Numbered from the stretch's first letter, positions 33,801 through 48,800 are shown. The stretch is DNA of 64,000 nt from Limnephilus marmoratus (GCA_917880885.1 OU862908.1:10080501-10144500), one strand, 5' to 3'. Notes: a model not told the origin generated them from the sequence alone. Translations and numbers: made by a program.

Positions 33801-36800
33801 AAGGTACCCTACGTATTTTATATATGCAGCTCCCATCAGTGCCGTAAATAACCTTTTCTGCGCCCTGTGCGAGCTTCTATAACTGCGCCCTATTTAAGTG
33901 GACCCTTCGCCTATTATACGCCATTCTTGCGTCCCCCAGAGTTTACGCCCTGTGCCTGGGCACCGGTGGCACCGCCCTATTTACGGCACTGGCTCCCGTG
34001 TGTTTGATCGACACCGGTTGTAAAGGGTCAACCGACTTGGTTTCACAATGCATGCATTAGTTTTTTTTTTACATAAAACAACATTAGACTTTTATGAAGT
34101 TAGAATATTTATACTTCTCATGGGTAGTCTTAATTCACCTAGTACTGAAAGCTACTACGATTGATTATTTCTGTCAGGTTCCTAGCGCCAAAATAATGTT
34201 ACTGTATGTGAACAGGGGTTTAATTCAAAGAAAATATTGCGTTTGCTAAGAATGGAACATTTACACACAAGTGAGGATATTTTATCAACTATTTACTTAT
34301 TTCAAACCAAAAAAATAAATAATGTGTTCACTTCCCTGCCCAAACGCAATCTTTACTTTCTTTTGTAAATATTATTATATAATGATAAAATAATTATAAA
34401 TCATAAAATATTTAGTAAAATTCCTTTCATCTAAATGATTACAGTGAAACTCTCTTATTAGGTTTTCCAAGGAACCGGAAAATTGGGCTATTTTTCAAAT
34501 TCAGTCTTCAAGGGTCTGAAAAAACAAAACTTCTTAACCGGTCAAATGCCGGGCCATTTCGCGGAATTTCGCAAAAAAACACTAAAAAACCACCACTTTG
34601 AATTTTGAATTGAATGTTTTGTTGATAAATTTTGAGCTATTGTATGTTTTATTGACTGAAACACGTTCACAAACCAATAAACTATCTACCAAAACCACAT
34701 TACTTGCATTTATTACGTAAATTAATAGGTTTTACGATGTTTTATTCGATACACGTATTAATTGTGACGGTTAAATTCGCGGCAAATTCTGACAGCGGAT
34801 TGTCATGGATAAAGTTGTTTTAAAAATATTCCAGGGTTGCAAGGCGAATGAAACTGATCATGACTCCGAGAGTAATGATGGCGCAAGCGATTCTGACACT
34901 GTTCTTCATACAAATTGTGTACATAGAAGGGTCAAAATCGCAGACCAAAAGTTTTTTGTGGGAAATATTATTCAAATATTTTAATTATTTTCTCGCGCAT
35001 GCGCATATGACGCGTGCGCCAGCGCGTCTCCGGCATGTCACCGGTTAAGAACGAAAATTTCTTAAGTGGGAACTTCAAGCGAGTTTCACTGTATATATCT
35101 ACAAAGTTACTCATTGCAAATACAGTAGGTACCTGCATAACTTTTCAGTAGCAACTGAGCTTATAGCAATAACCGACCAGGTCACAACTTCAAATCACCG
35201 GTAAATTCTCCACCTGCACCGAGTTCAACATAAGCACTGAGTGATTGTGCACACTGTGTGGTATACCCATCCTCACGGTATAGTGATTGTCAATTACGTG
35301 TCTAATTGCAATGGCTAGATTAACATAAGCACTGAGTATCACTCACAATAATCACATTGTCTGGTATGGCCACTGCCCCGTATAGTAAATGTTTGTTGTG
35401 TATCCAGTTGCAGTGGCTGATTTAACATAAGCACTGAGTGATGGTGCATATTGTCTGGTGCTGCCATTTGCCCCGTGTAGTGATTGTCTGTTGTATGTCC
35501 AGTTGCAATGGCTGTTGGAGAACTACGAGACGGCGGAGGGGGTGAGCCTGCCGCGCTCCACGCTGTACAGCCACTACCTGCGCCATTGCGGACAGAGAGA
35601 TCTAGAGCCCGTCAACGCCGCCTCCTTTGGGAAGCTGATACGATCAGTGTTTATGGGCCTGCGCACTCGCCGATTGGGCACAAGGTAAAAAACTGAATCA
35701 TTCTCTATAATATTTTATTTCAATTCAATTTAAAAGGAAATAAAATTGCAGGTAGTGATGGAAATTGGGTCAATGAGGCGAGACTCAAGAATCCATGGGA
35801 ACATGGAGATCTATTGCAAAATAGCTGATTTTTCTTTACACCCTCGCAGCAGTCGAGATATCTCGAAATCTCTTTCTGTCGATTGCTTTGACGTTAGCCG
35901 ACAGAGGGCACCAGAAGGAGAGGAATCATTATATGTGATTTCACCTGCGTTGTATGATAATTTATGGATTATGAACAATATAACTTTCAGGGGCAACTCC
36001 AAGTACCACTACTATGGCATCCGAGTGAAGCCGGGCTCCTCACTCAGCGGGGCCGCCTGCCAGGGCGAGGGGGGCTCCGGCACGGGGGCCAAAGGACGCT
36101 GCGGCAGCGGGGGCTCCACGGGGGGGCGTGCACACGCCCGCCAGGACCAAATGGAGCAGGGGACCAACTCGCACATGCACCAGCATCATCAGGTCAGCCA
36201 ACAAACAAAACAATAATTATCATGACCCTACATCCTATGGTGGAACTTGGCCTCCTAATGCAAATGCTCTAAGCTGGCTATAGTCCTCAGTCCTTCCTGT
36301 CCCACTCCAGTTCTCTTCCACAGTCTATCACTCTTTCCTCTATCTGCCTCTGGGTCGCTTCCGCTGATCATCATTTTTACCATAAAATAATGGAAAATAT
36401 AGTGTTCATAAATCAATGTTCTGAATTGAAATAACTAATTGGTGGAATTATGACTATTTTCAGTATTTGGGAGATGGGAATGGAGCTATTCCAGACTTTC
36501 CTGAAATCCAATTCAACGAAGCCCTCCCCGGGGACTGCACTTTGGAAGATGTTGACACGCTCAAGTTAGTTTTCATACTTATTCATACCGTTACGGTTAA
36601 GTTAGATGTTTTGACAAGGAAGACATATTACGGTGAATCTCCGTTGACCTGTGAGCTAATACATCGTTTAATTTTGAGTTTAATATATTAAGAGCGTTTA
36701 ACCAGCCAGCGGACGAAAATCCACGAAAAATCCACGCAAATAACATGATGCAAGAGCGCAACGTTCGTGAATTTTTACCGATTCTTCATACAGGGTGGCG

Positions 36801-39800
36801 CAAAACTACCGTTTTATTTTGAATCATATTGTAATGTGTAATAAGATTCAAACCATATCGGTAGTTTTGCGCCACCCTTTACTAACAAAAAAAAAATGAA
36901 AATTTCTAAAATAGACAACAGCAGTGACTTCAGAATTAAAGTATGGTTACTATATTAAATACATATATATGTTTATTTATTTTATTTTAAATACATAAAC
37001 GGCTATACTGCCTTTTATAAATAAACATATAATAGAGTACAAAAGTAAGAAAAGTAATATCATTACATAATAGTAGTTTTAAACTTAAAAAATAACATAC
37101 AATTATTTTGTGTATCACAACAAAAAATAACAAGAAATAAAAGTGAGAAATATCATCATTTCATTTCAGCATGTCCATATTGCGTGTATAAAGTTACATT
37201 ATGGAAAAAATAAAAAAAAATAAAAACTTAAAAACTGAAACCTAAAAATAACATACAATTATTTTGTGTATCACAACAAAAAATAACAAAAAAGAACAAT
37301 GAGAAATATCATCATTTCATTTTAACATGTCCATATTGCGTATATAAAGTTACATTATGGAAAAATAATTTTTTAGTGCATATTTATATTGCGCTAATTT
37401 TAAGAAATAAATGTCGCCGATGTTAGCATATTCATTTCCCAAAATATGTAGTCGACTGATTGGTGAGTAATAGTGTGATAATGTATGTGTGTTATTATAG
37501 TAGAACGGTAGAGTCAGTCTATTGTTAGCGCGACCAGGGCAATGAAATCGTATTAGTTCTATTAAATCAGGGGTATCCAAGACCGAGTGAATTATTTTAT
37601 ATAATATTAATAGATCACAGATTTTTCTGCGATCTGATAAATTTACGAGATTAGTCCAGTTTAATAACAAATTATAGTCAACGGATTCTCTTGGAATACC
37701 TAATTTAAAATTAATATACCTAAGGAATCTATGCTGGACTTTTTCAATCGCTTGAATATGGATATTGTAATGTGGAGCCCAAATCGTAGAGTTATATTCT
37801 AAAATGCTTCTCACTAGCGTTATGTATAAAATGCGAATAGTATCAATGTTACAAAATTGTTTGGTTATTCTAATAATAAATCCTAAAATCTTCATTGCTC
37901 TATTAATAATATTAGTTATATGGCTAATAAATGTAAGTTTTGAGTTAAAAATAATACCTAGATCATTTATGGTTTCTACTGAGTTTAATATAATTTTGTC
38001 AAGATTATATTCATAAATGATCGGTTTCTTTATTTTATAAAATCTTATTATTTGACATTTACTAATGTTAAGTGCCAGTTTATTGCATATACACCAATTA
38101 AACAAGTTGTTTAAATTTTTTTGTAAAATTATGCAATCAGAAATATTTTTAATTTTTTTATATAATTTTAAATCATCAGCAAACAACAGGATATCAACAT
38201 CGGAAAAAACGTCTACAATGTCATTAATAAATAAAATAAACAGTATTGGTCCTAAATGGGAGCCCTGTGGCACACCACTAGTGGCAGAAAAGGCATCCGA
38301 TATTACGTCATTTAACTTTACAAACAGTTGCCTATTTGTTAAATAACTCTCTACCCTTATATATTAGTACCTGGAACTGAGTAGAATCCATCCTTCTTTT
38401 TTCCTGGAGAACTCAGCACGAGGAATACAAACGAAATTACGCCCAACAATCCAGCGATTAGAATGGGTTCCACCAAATACTCAGACGCGTTCATGTTCTC
38501 ACTTCATGTAAACCCTACAAGTTTCATAATAATAATGTAAAGAACTACATAAACAGGTATTTGTGCAAACTTACATCATATTTAACGTTTTCAAAGTTTG
38601 TAAATGTTTTTGAATTCGGTGCGGCGACTCTGTGAGAACTGCGGATAGAAAATTAGCAAAAAAATATCGTGCGGAAAATTATAGTTATTCACGTATGTCG
38701 AGGGCATAGTGCACAAGGCGAAGCTTAAGAGCGTTTAACCAGCCAGCGGACGAAAATCCACATTTCGTCGAAAGTTGTTCTTCCGATCGTGCAGGGCGGT
38801 TACAATGAGAAAGATTAATTATTCTCCGTACCAGCTTTTTAAAATTATAACTCAATATCGAATTTATTTCAATCCAAATTAGCTTTAATTTATACCTTCA
38901 TCCAAAAATGCTGAAAGGCGTGATGATAAAACTATTAAAATAGTGTGCTTTTTGTAGTTATTTTTTGATTATAAGTATTTATCATTTTTCAATAATGTCT
39001 AAATTTAATAAGAATGTTAAAAAAATCTGAAATATATTAGTTTGTAAGTGCGCAAGTAAATACACAAACGGACCAATTTTCGCCAAGAAACACATGTACA
39101 TTGTACGTACATATTTTTTAATGATTTTATTGAAACTAAAATTAAAATTCTAAAACATACGTTTGCTAGATAATGTATTGATTTATTTTACTGCATGATT
39201 TTATTATTTGAAATGGGTGTGGTATAATACAAAAACTTTTTTGAAAATTGAACAAATCTGCCAACGACCTATGGAATAACCTTATTATACTAAAAATTAA
39301 AAAAAATTCTCAAAATTTATTACATACGAATGCTAGATAAAAGAACAATCTTTCGAAATCCATTTATAATTTTTTGTGGAAAAGAGTCAATACGTCTAAA
39401 AACTTTTTTGAAAATGACGTATTTCCGGTTTTCTCTGGTAATGCCCTCTTAATACTGATTTACCATTTAATATTATGTTCAATTTCTAGAACTGGTGCCC
39501 TTTCAATAATTTTCACAACGTGACGATCTTTATTTTAAACATTTGATTTTATTTTAAATGCTTCTAGGCTAAACACGACCCTGAGTTTAAAATATTAGAG
39601 TTATATTAATATATTTTAGATATTAGAGTCCATGTTCTGGTTTTGTTTTAATTATTTAATTGTTTTATTTTAACTATTAGAGATTTTGTAAACATAAAAG
39701 TAATGAATAAAACTTTTGTTTTACGATACGTATAATAAGTAATTAGTAACAAGCTGAGACAATCCTTTCACTGTTATTTACGAGATGTCACCCATCTGTT

Positions 39801-42800
39801 TCCAAGGAACTCGCCTAGTCAATTTTACAATTGTTCAAGAAGAATCTTGCGTTTGTATTTGTTCCTGTATTAGTGTAGTGTTTGTTGTATGTGTTTTATG
39901 CATCCAAAAACTAAAAACTGTTTTTGAAAGGTGATGAAATATGCCTTCAAAATTTTATAATTAAAAATAAACATCATTTTTTAAATACGAAAATGGCAAA
40001 CATAAAAAAGGTTTAAATATAGCTCACCTTACATTTTATCTAACTAAAATTACTGAAAAAGAAAAAATAAAAACGCACACAATTTATATTACGCAATAGA
40101 GGTGGGTAAGTTCTGCATTTTACCGGAAGCCTCCGAGACTTGCCTCCTCTTAAAAGTACACGGGTTCTAGGAGCAGGTCCCGGGTCCGAGTTCTTAGGTG
40201 CGGACACTGCGGACTGAGCACTGAATGTTGTTGCGGTGCACCGAACCGGGACGCACGGGTTCAAAGAACTTGGAGCCAGGACCTACTCGTAGAACCCGCA
40301 CGACAACTCAGAACCCTGGAGCAGGACAAAACCCACACGAGGCTCGGACCCGTCACCCGTGCAATGTAGGTACATTCAATGGACCTACATTGCACGGGCT
40401 TTTATTGAGAATTTAAATAAGTAAATTAGCTGTAATGCTTTATTATAAACTATTATTTTATAATGCACTTCACCCGTTGAGTAACAATACCAATATACGC
40501 TCTAATTGAAAATGACTCCGTGTCTAGTCGAATATTCTAAACAATTCCGCGATGACGTTAGGCAGCAGTATACTGTTACGCCAAGCGGTCAGGCACGTGC
40601 GTGTTGATTGCCGGCCGGGGCAGGAATGACTGAAGACTGAATGAGGAATGTATCGTGGTTCGTGAGTCGCGGGAGTGGGAGGGAGTGACAAGAGTGGCGG
40701 GTGTTTGTCGCGGTTCACGACTCACGTCGCTCGGACCAAGATGCATACTCGTACTCGGCGATCTCGGGACTTGTAATTCGAATCTGCGCCGCGGCTTCGC
40801 GCTGCGGCGTTGAGTAGCTCGAGTGTTTCACGATTCACGCAGTTCCAAGAACCCGAGACTCGCGACTCGTGAGTGGAGTGGAGAGTGTAGCGCTTCGGGG
40901 ACACCGGACGGTTACTACTACTCAGTCACTAGACTCACTAGTACCGGAGTACCTCGCCTCGCGGCGAACACGGGGACACCCGCCGGCCGGTGGAGGCATC
41001 CGAATTTTTCGGGTTTGGGAATGAGCCCGAGTTCCGGGACAGGGTTCTCTTGGAGTAGTCGATTTGAAAAAGGAGTGGGAGTAGGAACCGCTTCCCGCAA
41101 AGGAGCGGATCACATGAGCCCATTCCAGCTGAACTGACACATCGCTATTACGCAAATGTATTGTAAACAAAACCATCAACTCACTTTTTTATTTCATGTA
41201 AAAATTATTAAAAAAAAAAATCCCAAAATTTCATGATTTTTTTCAAATTGCGGTAGGAAACTTTGGTTTTATAAAAGTGTACATTTTAATTATTTTGTGG
41301 TTATTTGTTGGATTTGAATACAAAGCGTGGTGTTTTCTCTTTCTAACACCGTTTAGATTACATTCCTTAGAATTTTAATGAGACCTTTATGAGTTGTTCC
41401 AAAAAGAGAACAAATTAGCCTTTTGAAATGTGGCAGCTTACTGTGATTTTATATTTATCCAATCTTATATTTCCTCAAATATCTCAAAACTGAGATTTAT
41501 CTGTTGATTTTTTTCTACATGTGTACGTACATATATGATTACAACCCATTTATACAACATACATAGAAGGGAGTTTCACCATACAGAGTTTACAATGTTA
41601 TTTTTAACCTTAAAATGCCTTAGGACTTTATTAAAATGTTTGAAATTTTCAGATCGATATACCGAGAGCATTGTGAGGCATTCTTGGATGCCGTCCTGTC
41701 CCTAGAACTGTCCACTGTGGAATCTTTGTGGAGGGAGTTTTGGAGACAGAACAACAACAATGATTCCGACGAATGCGAAGAGGAAAAATACCTTTCCAAG
41801 TAAGCAACATTATTCTTTTCATTTTCCATGTTGATCATGTTCTCAGGCGGGAAGCGGTGCGAATGTAACTAAACAACAACTTCACTGGAAACTGCCCAAA
41901 TAATACGGAGGGATTAATGGGAGCCAAGCACTTACCAAACTTTACCACTTACCGCTGGTTCTTTAGTCCTTATAATTCAGTTTAAAACAGTTCACAATAC
42001 AAAAAGACGAATAAAGATTTATAAGTTCACAAATTAAACTTATTATGGTATTCCAAATCTCAAGTAAAATTTACAGATTTACACTCGTATCGGGCGGGCG
42101 AAAATGAAATATTCACTGGGCAATAGCACTGACTGACCACTGACTGACCACTGGGGACGTATTTTTTACAAAAAAGTGTTTGGATTATTTGAAAATTTGA
42201 GCAGCGGTTTGCCTCAAAAAACGTGTTTTTGTGAAAAAATCCAGATGTTTTGGAAATTTGTTGAAAATTTTTCAAAGTCCAAAAACGAAAAACAATTTTG
42301 GCAGCGGTTTGCCTCAAAAAACGTGATTTTGTGAAAAAATCCAGATGTTTTGAAAATTTGTTGAAAATTTTCAAAGTCCGGATATGAAAATTTCACGGGC
42401 CAGGATTCACCTTAATGGGACACGTTTTTAGAATTTATTCCGATGTTTTTGAAAAAGGTTTGCAAATTTGCAAAAGTCCGGAAATAAAAAACGGAAGCGA
42501 GGTTCGCCTTAAACGAACATGTTTTTAGAATATTTCCATTAACTTTCCAAAAGGGGGTTCTTCAGAAAATGAAAGAAATATTTTTTCTTTTATACAAGTT
42601 TTCGTGGAAGTATTTGTTTGAAAATTCAACAATGTCTTGGGGAATAGTTTTTTATTTACGTGGCTAAACTGTAGCCTGATTTGAGCATCACCAATTATTG
42701 GTATTTAGACGCCAACTTCCTTTCGTCATATCAAGGATTATATGCAGAAGTGTGCATATGGTTGTAATGTTAGCTTTCGAGGAATCGACGTCAACGCGAA

Positions 42801-45800
42801 CTAGGCATTTTTCGAATTATGTCGTATGTTTCTTTATAATAGTAGGAAAAGAAAAAAGAAGAAGAAACGTACGGCAGAAGCACCATTTCCCCGATTACAT
42901 TTTCGCCGAGACAATTAGTAGGATATAAGTGTCTACTAAATAATAATGTAGGTACGGATGTTTTTGTGTACATACTGAAAGCAATGAAAGCATGCGATGT
43001 TTTTGGATCCATCTGGGACGATAATGATGCTTATAATAGCGGTTTTGGATGTGTGTTATAAGGGATTCCAGAACCGACATTAACCAATTCCAAAAGGCTG
43101 CGTTAAATATGTAAAGAAAATTTGCTTCGAAGGTTTTTGAATACATACCATATGGTTAATTTTGGGATAGTGGCGATATTATTTAAAGTGAAGTCTGGTA
43201 AATAAGCATTTATTTTTTTAATAAACGAGAGGCAAAGTTTAGCCACCGAATTTCAGCTATGAACAGTATAGTGTTGGGTAGGACACGACATCAGGGGGGC
43301 TAGAGAATTTCAAAAAACGTGATTCTTACATTGGCTCCACACAGGGGGCCTTGAGGAAAATAATTCCCCTTAGAGCCTAATGTCATCTTTAGGGTTGCTG
43401 TGGACGTATTAATCCATCCCTCCAGCGGTGCAAGGCGATGTTCCAAGATAGTAAGGCTGGAGAAGTCAAAAGGACTCCCTCAACCACTCTCTTCGGATTC
43501 GGCCCGCCACGCAGCTGGTGGGCAGACGCATCCGCCGCCAGGACACGGACACACCCAATAATTTACAATAAAAAAATATTAAAAAAAAAAATTGGAGTAG
43601 TTGGGACTCTTGTGTGGCATTCACATAACAATAATTTACAATAAAAATATATTTAAGTAGATGGCAATAGATTCAACGTGAACAGCATTGCGGGCAGTTT
43701 CACAACACAAGACAGCGGCCAGCGAACTATTAATCAGGTTACATAACGCAGCGGTAGTAAATTCACTTCAGAACCTTTTGCGATTACCGCAGTGCGATGC
43801 GACAGCAGGCAAACGATAATTAACACACAGGCAGTGCCTTAGTGGGTTCCCATTACCTACTTTTGTCTATTATACAAGGTGTCCGGAAACTCGTAGTACA
43901 AGCGGGAAACTGGAGAATCCACATCACATTTGGAGTCGATTTTGTGGTTTAACTTTTTTTGATTTGAGCTTTCGTTTTCGAGTAAATCGGGTCCGAAGTT
44001 GGAATTTTTTTGGTTAAATTTGAAAAAAATTTTCACTAGGCGGTTGATTTCAGCTGTGTAATGTCTTATAAAATGCAACGAAGGGTAAACCGGGCTCAAA
44101 AATTTTTTTAACCCTTTAGTTGCCGAAAAAATGGAAAAATAGAAAAAAAATAATATTAAAATCGAAACTATTAAATCGAAAAAAATAAGTTTTTTGGGTT
44201 CTCTACGTGATGTAGATTCACCAGTTTCCCGCTTGTACTACGAGTTTCCGGACATGTTGTATATTTACTTATTGCTAACTTTTACATTACTTGTACCTTA
44301 TATTTACATCTTACTGTATTTAGAAATTAAGTAAAATTACTTTTGAATGTATGTAGATACAAAGGAAAAAAAAAAATTAACATGGCAGCACTTTTGCAGG
44401 TTTTTTCACTTTTTTTTCACTTCAGTAGTTTTACGCTCATGGCGCTTACATCATTAATACAGTGCAGGCAAAAGCAGAACAATACTGTTTATCTTGGCAA
44501 GGGAACGGAATAAAAAGGTAGGAAATGGATGAAGAAAAAAAAGCAGATATTCAGCTACTAAAATCATATGACAAAAAAACATTGATTGGCGCAAACACAT
44601 GTGATATAACCAGAATTAGTTCAAGAATTAAAGACCGTACTAATTTAAAAAATCAGGAAAAATGTATATTTACAAAAAAATCATATGACATTTTAGGTAC
44701 ATATCCCCATTATTTTTCACATAGTCCCCGTTACGATCAATGCACTTGGTGAGCCGTGGCACTAAGTCCTTGATTCCCTTATCTTGGAACTCCGCCGCCA
44801 AAAATGCTATCACCTCTACCTCCGCGCCCTAGTTGGTCTCCAAAGGTTTTCTGTCCAAATGTTGCTTCAGGTGAAGAAAAAGATGCAAATCATTTCATTG
44901 ATTGCCTTTTTGATTCCGGGTGAGATGGTGAGGCCAAAAAAGCCTAGCCTTGTTTGGAAAAACGGTTCAAAGAAACCCAAGTGGTTTCCACACAATTTTG
45001 CTCTTCAGCATTTTGGGAACCCAAGGAGCTTGCAATTTGCGTACGCCATTTTTCCCTCAAAATCGTTTGTGTGATAGACTTACTTGACATCTGGGATCAA
45101 AATTGCGAGCTTACGAACTTCAAGAGGGCGGACTCCCCCTTATTTGAGAAAGCGAATAATTGAGCGCACCTCACAGGCGGCGGGATTCGACCGCGGAGTG
45201 TCCATCTCAGACGCAAAGATCGCACTGAAGTTTTTTAGGGGAAAGTCTGAGCTACACGCTAGTGCTGCCATATTTTGAGAAATAATGTCCACGTCGCCGG
45301 AAATGAGGAAAGGTCTTTAACTCTTGGACATCAAACAAACTGATGTAAAGATCATTTTTAGGCAGCTGGCGAAGCGGTTCTGGACTAACTTACTAATAAA
45401 TATGCTCCAATTTTTACACAACTGATATACAACCATTAATGTATGAAAAAAGGTTGTTTATTTTATTTTTATTTTTATTTATTTATTTATTTTTTTATTA
45501 TTGTACAACAGAATAATTCCAATTACAGTACAATTTAGTTACCCTATCAGCATTTAGGCAAGTGACTCTTCAATAATGTTTTTAAGGCATATAAAGAACA
45601 GTCACTTACATCCAAATGGTTTGCAATTTCATTTAACAGCACCACTCCCCTCGTCATGCTATGCTTTGCCAAGACATCTGTTCTGCCGTTCGGTACTTTA
45701 AATAAGTCATGATGTCGACTTCGGCTGTAGTGGTCTGGTACATATAAATCATAGCATCCCAAGAGAAATGGGCTATTGATGAAATTGTTCCAAATTTTGA

Positions 45801-48800
45801 AAGACAGAATAGCAAGACTTGCTTTCCTTCTAGTTTCTAGGCTCACAGAATCAGTTTCCTCAAGTAAGTCAATACGGTGCATGAACCTTGGATAGGTTCC
45901 ATGCTTCCGCATATAAACATACCTGAGGAATTTCTTCTGGATTTGCTCTAACATATCAATGTACTTCTGGTGGTACGGTGTCCAAACATCGCTCGCGTAC
46001 TCCAGTTTGCTTCTCAGTATGCCATCGAATAACGCTAGCATAGCTTCTTGGTTATCAAATTGCTTACAAGTCCTGATGATGAATCCAAGAAGTTTGTAGC
46101 AAGACTGAGTGAGCTGCGATATATGGCAAGAGAATGTCAGTTTGGGATCAAAGACGACACCGAGATCTTTCACGGATTTTACACGTGATAACGTTTCGCC
46201 TTTTATCAGTTGTGTAACATGTTTATTTGTAAGGGGGTTAAAGGTTAGCAAAAAAAACAATATGAGGTGTCCTCCTATTAGGGCTACCTTTAACTAGATG
46301 TCATTAATTAGTTGCGTATGTGCCCATAGAACCAAGCTATACCAGCTGTGCGGGCTGGTGGAGGTGCAGAGGTGGGTGCGCGCTGTGGACGTGGCCTTCT
46401 ATCAGCGCCTGGTGCAGGTGCTGCTGCCGGACGTGCTGCGCCCCATCCCCTCGCCCCTCACGCAGGCCATCCGGAACTTTGCCAAAGGTACCTAAACTGT
46501 TGAATACCCACTACTTTAGTGGCCTCCCTCCATATCAATCCCGGCAAATAAATGGAATATTTTGAGAATGTATCCGAAAGCTAAAACTGTTTTAGAAAGA
46601 TGATGAAGTAGGCTTTCAAATTTTATTATTAGAAATAACCAAGTCATTTTTTAAATATTCTTCTTCACGTGCTCTATCAGGTCCCCCGACGTTGACGATC
46701 ACTCTAGTAAATGTATCTCTATATTGTGCTGCCTGGAATAGCTCCTCCACACTTCTAATACCGGTCCATTCTCATACATTTCGCAGCCAAGACATTTGTC
46801 TCCTGGCAGGCCCTCGGCGACCCTTTATAATATAATTTTTTTTATTGCAAACCTTAAAAAGTTTTAAAAATAGCTTGTCTTACATTTTTTCTAACTAAAA
46901 TTACTGGTCACGAAAAAATAAAAAACACACCCATTTTATTAGATAAATGTTATCGTCTTATTTTTTTTTGTCGTAAAAATATATTTTTTTTAAATTCACA
47001 AAGTTTCATTTTTTTTTTAAATTACGGCCGGAAACTTTAGTTTCATAAAGGTGTTCATTTTTAATATGTTGTGGTTAACTTTTAGATCTAAAAAGCTTGG
47101 TTTTCTTCTCTTTCTAACATTGTTTAACCGGTCAACTGCCGCCATACAAGGCACAAAAAAACCACCACTTTGAATTTTGAATTGAATGTTTTGTTGATAA
47201 ATTTTGAGCTATTGTATATTTTATTGACTGAAACACGTTCACAACACAATAAACTATCTACTAAAACCACATTACTTGCATTTATTACGTAAATCAATAG
47301 GTTTTACGACGTTTTATTCGCGATACACAGACATCGCGATGTGATTGCGACCGTTAATTTCGTGGCAAATCTGACAGTGCAGAGTAATGATGGCGCAAGC
47401 GATTTTGACACTGTTCTTCATACAAATTCGTACATATAAGGGTAAAAATCGCAGACCAAAAGTTTTTCATTTCAAATATTTGAATTATTTTCTTGCGCCT
47501 GCGCATATGACACCGCGCGCCGGCGCGTCTCTGGCAAATAACCGGTTAACATTGTTCTAACATTGTGTTCTAACAGGGGTGGGGAACCTGCTGCCTGCAA
47601 AGCCTTTTGGTGCGGCCCGCAAGCACTTTTGATGCGGCTCGCGAGCACTTTTGGTTCGGCCAGCCGAAAAAAAATCACTCAGAATGCAACACAAAAAAAT
47701 ACACTAAGAAAGCGAATACGATCTTCTTTCACAGTGTTTCACAGCTACATTTTAAAGTTATTTTCGCTAAACCCAGAAAAAGTTACAACATATCTGACAT
47801 GTATGTGCCTACAAATGCACATATGTTTCTAGAAATCAGGTAGACACAAATACATACATGACCCAACATCCTTTTTTATTTGTATTTTAATTTGTTTTTA
47901 TTATATGATACGGAAATTACTATCGAAAAAATATCTTAGTATTGATGACAACAGAGAACTCCAGTCCAATTTTTTTATTTTTTTTTAATGAATAAAGACC
48001 TTCAAACTTAACCGGTGACAGGCCGGAGACGCACCGGCGCGCGCGTCATATGCGCATGCGCGAGAAAATAATTCAAATATTTGAATAATATTGTCAGACG
48101 AAAAACATTTGGTCTGCGATTTTGACCCTTCTATGTACAGAATTTGTATGAAGAACAGTGTCAGAATCGCTTGCGTCATCATTACTCTAGGTGGTGCTAA
48201 AAGTTTCATTCACCTAGTCACCCTGGAATATTTTTAAAACGATTTCATCCATGACAATGCGCTGTCATAAATTGCCGCGAATTTAACCGTCGCAATAAAT
48301 GCGTGTATCGCGAATAAAACATTGTAAAACCTATTAATTTACGTAATAAATGCAAGTAATGTTGATGTTTTGGTAGATAGTTAATTGTGTTGTGAACGTG
48401 TTTCAGTCAATAAAATGTACAATAGCTCAAAATTTATCAACAAAACATTCAATTCAAAATTCAAAGTGGTGGTTTTTTCGTGAATTTTGGTGGAATGGCG
48501 TGGCCTTTGACCGGTTAAATAACTGCATTTTTATTTTTATAGTTAGTTTTAATAGTTAAAATAATTGTCAAAGTTTTAATTTTTCAAGACCCCCCGAAAA
48601 GCACCGTACCTATGGTGGATTGTGTGACGTCTTCACCCACCGATAGTTTATTTACTTTCAAGTTGTCATTTTGAATCAGTGATGTTATGTCTAGGGAAAT
48701 TTCCCTAGATCTAGGGGAGAAAAATATTTTTTAGGGAAAAGGGAAATCAGGACAAAATCTAGGGAAATTTCGAACTCTGGAAAATTTTTTATTACACATG

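Noticed and set aside
35746..36272. 156- and 102-residue ORFs
   Set aside because: They read through intron 7 or the wrong frame of exon 8; only 35991-36192 in the RFX frame is coding.
40040..41179. Many overlapping ORFs in the GC-rich block
   Set aside because: High GC lowers stop frequency on both strands; all frames are equally open and none resembles a protein.
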